Assembly (NCBI GenBank): GCA_009773645.1
Contig: WSYB01000004.1
Span: 43,213-107,212, forward strand
Direction of reading: 5' to 3'
Length of the DNA: 64,000 bases
Source: Geobacteraceae bacterium
GTDB lineage: Bacteria > Desulfobacterota > Desulfuromonadia > Geobacterales > Geobacteraceae
Shown here: piece by piece, positions 62,086 to 64,000 of the stretch
Layout: the number at the start of each line of letters is the position of its first letter
Position numbering within the stretch: the stretch's first letter is position 1
Position numbers and translations under genes: made by a program
Notes under the pieces: model-generated
Databases searched by the model: none
Seen by the model: only the letters and a program-made list of their open reading frames with translations
Told to the model about the DNA's origin: nothing

Positions 62086-62610
62086 ATGACCGCTGGTTAC
62101 GGAAAAGGCATGGATCCGGAAGAAGGGCTCACGGTCAACAAGGGCGATTTTGAGTTGGGAAGCCTGGAGGATGAGCTGCGCGTTGACGAGCTTTGCCGGA
62201 AGCTCCTGCAACGGTTTTATCTCCAGCTCATGGAAGAGGGGATGACCCCTGCGGAAGCAACCACCCTGGCCGATAGCGCCGACTATTTCGTCCGCGATTT
62301 TGTGGTTGCCGTCAAGCAGCGAAATATCTTCGCGGAAAGAGCCGGAATTGTCCGGCAGTTTGCCGGCAACTGGTATATCATAAGCAACATGGAGCCGGAC
62401 ATAAGGCAGCTTTCCGCGCATCTCGACGGCATTAAGGCTTTCTACCGCTTTCTGCACGGCCACAAACTCCTTTCAGACCCCTTTATGATGCAGGTTGAGG
62501 GTGAATGCGGCGATATCGCCTACTATGAAAGCCGCATCGGGTCATTTCTGGAGATTACGGGTGATGGTTATGGGGTGTGGGAGCGGGAGTGCACGCTCAA
62601 GGGTAACTGA
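62086..62610 (+). CDS. Hypothetical protein, 174 aa
   Basis: A soluble, acidic helical protein (start MTAGYGKGMDPEEGLTVNKG). Blocks such as LCRKLLQRFYLQLMEEG and FVRDFVVAVKQRNIFAERAG look conserved. There is no signal peptide or membrane helix. GAGGAGAG lies 8 bases before the ATG. I recognise no family. Confidence 0.72.
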   Translation: MTAGYGKGMDPEEGLTVNKGDFELGSLEDELRVDELCRKLLQRFYLQLMEEGMTPAEATTLADSADYFVRDFVVAVKQRNIFAERAGIVRQFAGNWYIISNMEPDIRQLSAHLDGIKAFYRFLHGHKLLSDPFMMQVEGECGDIAYYESRIGSFLEITGDGYGVWERECTLKGN

Positions 62611-62643
62611 CGGAAACGTAAGAATGGCGAAGAGGGGGGATGT

Positions 62644-63450
62644 ATGGGACGAATGAGACGACTGTTGCTGCCCTTTATTCTATTCCTTGCAGGACTTGGT
62701 TCCGGCTGTGCCGTGAACCAGACCGCCATCAGCGGCTTCAACCTGATTTCCGTCGAGGATGAAAAACAGCTCGGCGCCAAATTCGCGCTGGAGATCGAAA
62801 AGCAGTATACGGTGGTGAACGACCCGGAACTCCAGGGGTATGTGGACAGGCTTGGCAAGAGACTTCTCGCCGGCGCTAGGGAAGTGGAATTCGACTACAC
62901 CTTCAAGGCGGTGAAAGACGACAGCGTCAATGCCTTCGCCATACCCGGCGGGCATATCTACGTAAACACCGGTCTTATCAAGACGGCGCAGAACGAAACG
63001 GAACTTGCGGGTGTCATGGCTCACGAGATCAATCACGCGGTGGCCCGTCACGGCACGCGGCAGCTTACCCAGCAGTACGGGTACGCCCTCCTTCTGCAGC
63101 TGGTGCTCGGCGATAATCCGAGCCTGGTGGCGCAGCTGGCCGCCTCCATGTTTGGGAAGGCGGGTTTCATGGCTTACAGCAGAGGGATGGAGACCCAGGC
63201 CGACTACCTTGGGGTGGAAACCATGTACCGGACCGGCTATAACCCGGAGGGAATGCTCACTTTTTTCGAGAAGCTTGACTCGATGCATAAAGAGAGCCCG
63301 GGGGGGCTGACGCAGTTCTTCTCCTCCCACCCCCTCACGGGGGAGCGGATTCAGAGGGTAAAGGAAGAGATCGCAAAGCTCCCGCCGCGAAGCTACCAGT
63401 TCTCCGGCGACAACAGCGAATTCAGGAAAATACAGGGGAGGCTCCGGTAA
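62644..63450 (+). CDS. M48 metalloprotease lipoprotein (BepA/LoiP-like)
   Basis: A 268-residue protein with a lipobox (LGSGC, Cys22). The zinc site HEINH is near residue 127-131 and the third ligand Glu is in METQADYLGVE near 180-190. DDSVNAFAIPGGHIYVNTGL is the block ahead of the active site. Members degrade or assist outer-membrane proteins. It lacks the C-terminal TPR domain of E. coli BepA, so it is closer to LoiP/YcaL. It stands 33 bases after the preceding gene's stop. Confidence 0.9.
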   Translation: MGRMRRLLLPFILFLAGLGSGCAVNQTAISGFNLISVEDEKQLGAKFALEIEKQYTVVNDPELQGYVDRLGKRLLAGAREVEFDYTFKAVKDDSVNAFAIPGGHIYVNTGLIKTAQNETELAGVMAHEINHAVARHGTRQLTQQYGYALLLQLVLGDNPSLVAQLAASMFGKAGFMAYSRGMETQADYLGVETMYRTGYNPEGMLTFFEKLDSMHKESPGGLTQFFSSHPLTGERIQRVKEEIAKLPPRSYQFSGDNSEFRKIQGRLR

Positions 63451-63640
63451 ATGGAGGACTAAAACGAAAGGGGAGCCCGGCAGTTCGCAGACGACCTGGC
63501 GGGGAGGCTCAGGATTAAACAAGTGTAAATGCCGTGATCCCGAGAGCGAAAGGGGAGGGGGAGGGGAGAAAATTTGGCATTGACGCCGCAGTGAGAAAGT
63601 GTTAATTGTGATGGCTCAATTTATATGAAAGGGAGGGTTT

Positions 63641-64000
63641 ATGAAGGGGATGAAATGTCATGTCAGAGGTGGAATTCTTGCCGGCGTTCTGTCGCTCTGG
63701 GGCGCGCTGGCGCTTGCATCAGGAGGGGGCGCCGGTATCACGGCGGACGAGGCGCTGCAGAAGCTTTTTGACGGTAACAAGCGTTACGTGGAAAGCAAGC
63801 TGAACGCTTTCGGAGAAAACAACGCCGCCGCACGGGAGAAACTCGCAAAGAGCCAGAAACCGTACGCGATCATCCTCTCCTGCTCCGACTCACGGGTTCC
63901 CCCCGAAATCATCTTCGATAAGGGGCTCGGCGAGATCTTTGTGGTCAGGGTGGCAGGGAACGTTCCTGACCCGGTCGTCCTCGGGAGCATCGAATATGCC
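63641..64000 (+). CDS. Periplasmic beta-carbonic anhydrase (partial, 3' end cut by window)
   Basis: The first 120 codons are inside the window. A signal peptide (GILAGVLSLWGALALASG) is followed by the beta-CA active site CSDSR (Cys81, Asp83, Arg85) and the conserved AGNVPDPVVLGSIEYA; the His/Cys zinc ligands lie further on. GGGAGGG lies 7 bases before the ATG. It would hydrate CO2 to bicarbonate outside the cytoplasm. Confidence 0.9.
   Translation, partial: MKGMKCHVRGGILAGVLSLWGALALASGGGAGITADEALQKLFDGNKRYVESKLNAFGENNAAAREKLAKSQKPYAIILSCSDSRVPPEIIFDKGLGEIFVVRVAGNVPDPVVLGSIEYA

Noticed and set aside
1..64000. CRISPR array
   Set aside because: The only regular short repeats (40782-40849) are contiguous without spacers, and no cas gene is present.

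Overview
The window looks like chromosome from a Geobacter-type deltaproteobacterium (Desulfuromonadales). This is inferred from the gene families present (DUF6178, GspA/GspB, SSF-linked partner switching, CHAD/Ppx, periplasmic beta-carbonic anhydrase) and not from an rRNA gene. It divides into an accessory island (about 1-21.4 kb) and a core-like remainder (21.4-64 kb), with tRNA-Arg(TCG) at the junction.

Accessory island, 1-21.4 kb: two tandem ankyrin-repeat genes (the first only as its last codons), a truncated endonuclease/phosphatase fragment and an IS630-family element with recognisable ends. A leftward defence block follows: type III restriction-modification (mod-res), a gene whose 3' end lies inside the IS, a small gene, and a 2092-aa DUF4011-type helicase with a nuclease domain and a GreA-like tail. 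A frameshifted thermonuclease comes next, then a retron: a reverse transcriptase with NAxxH, YADD and VTG motifs, translationally coupled to an XRE regulator and preceded by a 99-aa ORF. Ahead of these lies a structured leader of about 415 nt with a consensus sigma-70 promoter; it is the best candidate for the unannotated msr-msd RNA. The island ends with a dinB remnant, a C39-like peptidase, a 76-aa protein, a RadC protein and a small mobile-element protein. Broken genes are common here.

Core-like part, 21.4-64 kb: tRNA-Arg and tRNA-Leu; rmuC, a DUF6178 gene, a CxxCxxCC protein, gspB/gspA, a family 2 glycosyltransferase and miaA. A rightward operon (31-40 kb) combines sixA, an HhH protein, two thymidylate-kinase-like genes, a CHAD protein, Ppx/GppA, a PhoU-like protein and a half-length PPDK. 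I read it as a polyphosphate/phosphohistidine module. A 176-bp MITE-like element with a 7-bp target duplication sits between its two kinase genes. Then come vapBC, a REP-associated transposase with tandem repeats, a C-terminal processing protease and a 908-aa coiled-coil envelope protein, tlyA, a HIT protein, a DUF4124 protein and lgt. A leftward partner-switching module follows: an SSF-GAF-SpoIIE hybrid, a STAS protein and an RsbW-like kinase, with a small membrane subunit and a kinase-like ATPase upstream. The right end carries a TPR protein, an oligopeptide ABC transporter (binding protein plus two permeases), an M48 metalloprotease lipoprotein and the start of a secreted beta-carbonic anhydrase.

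All functions are from sequence reading alone; no database search was run.
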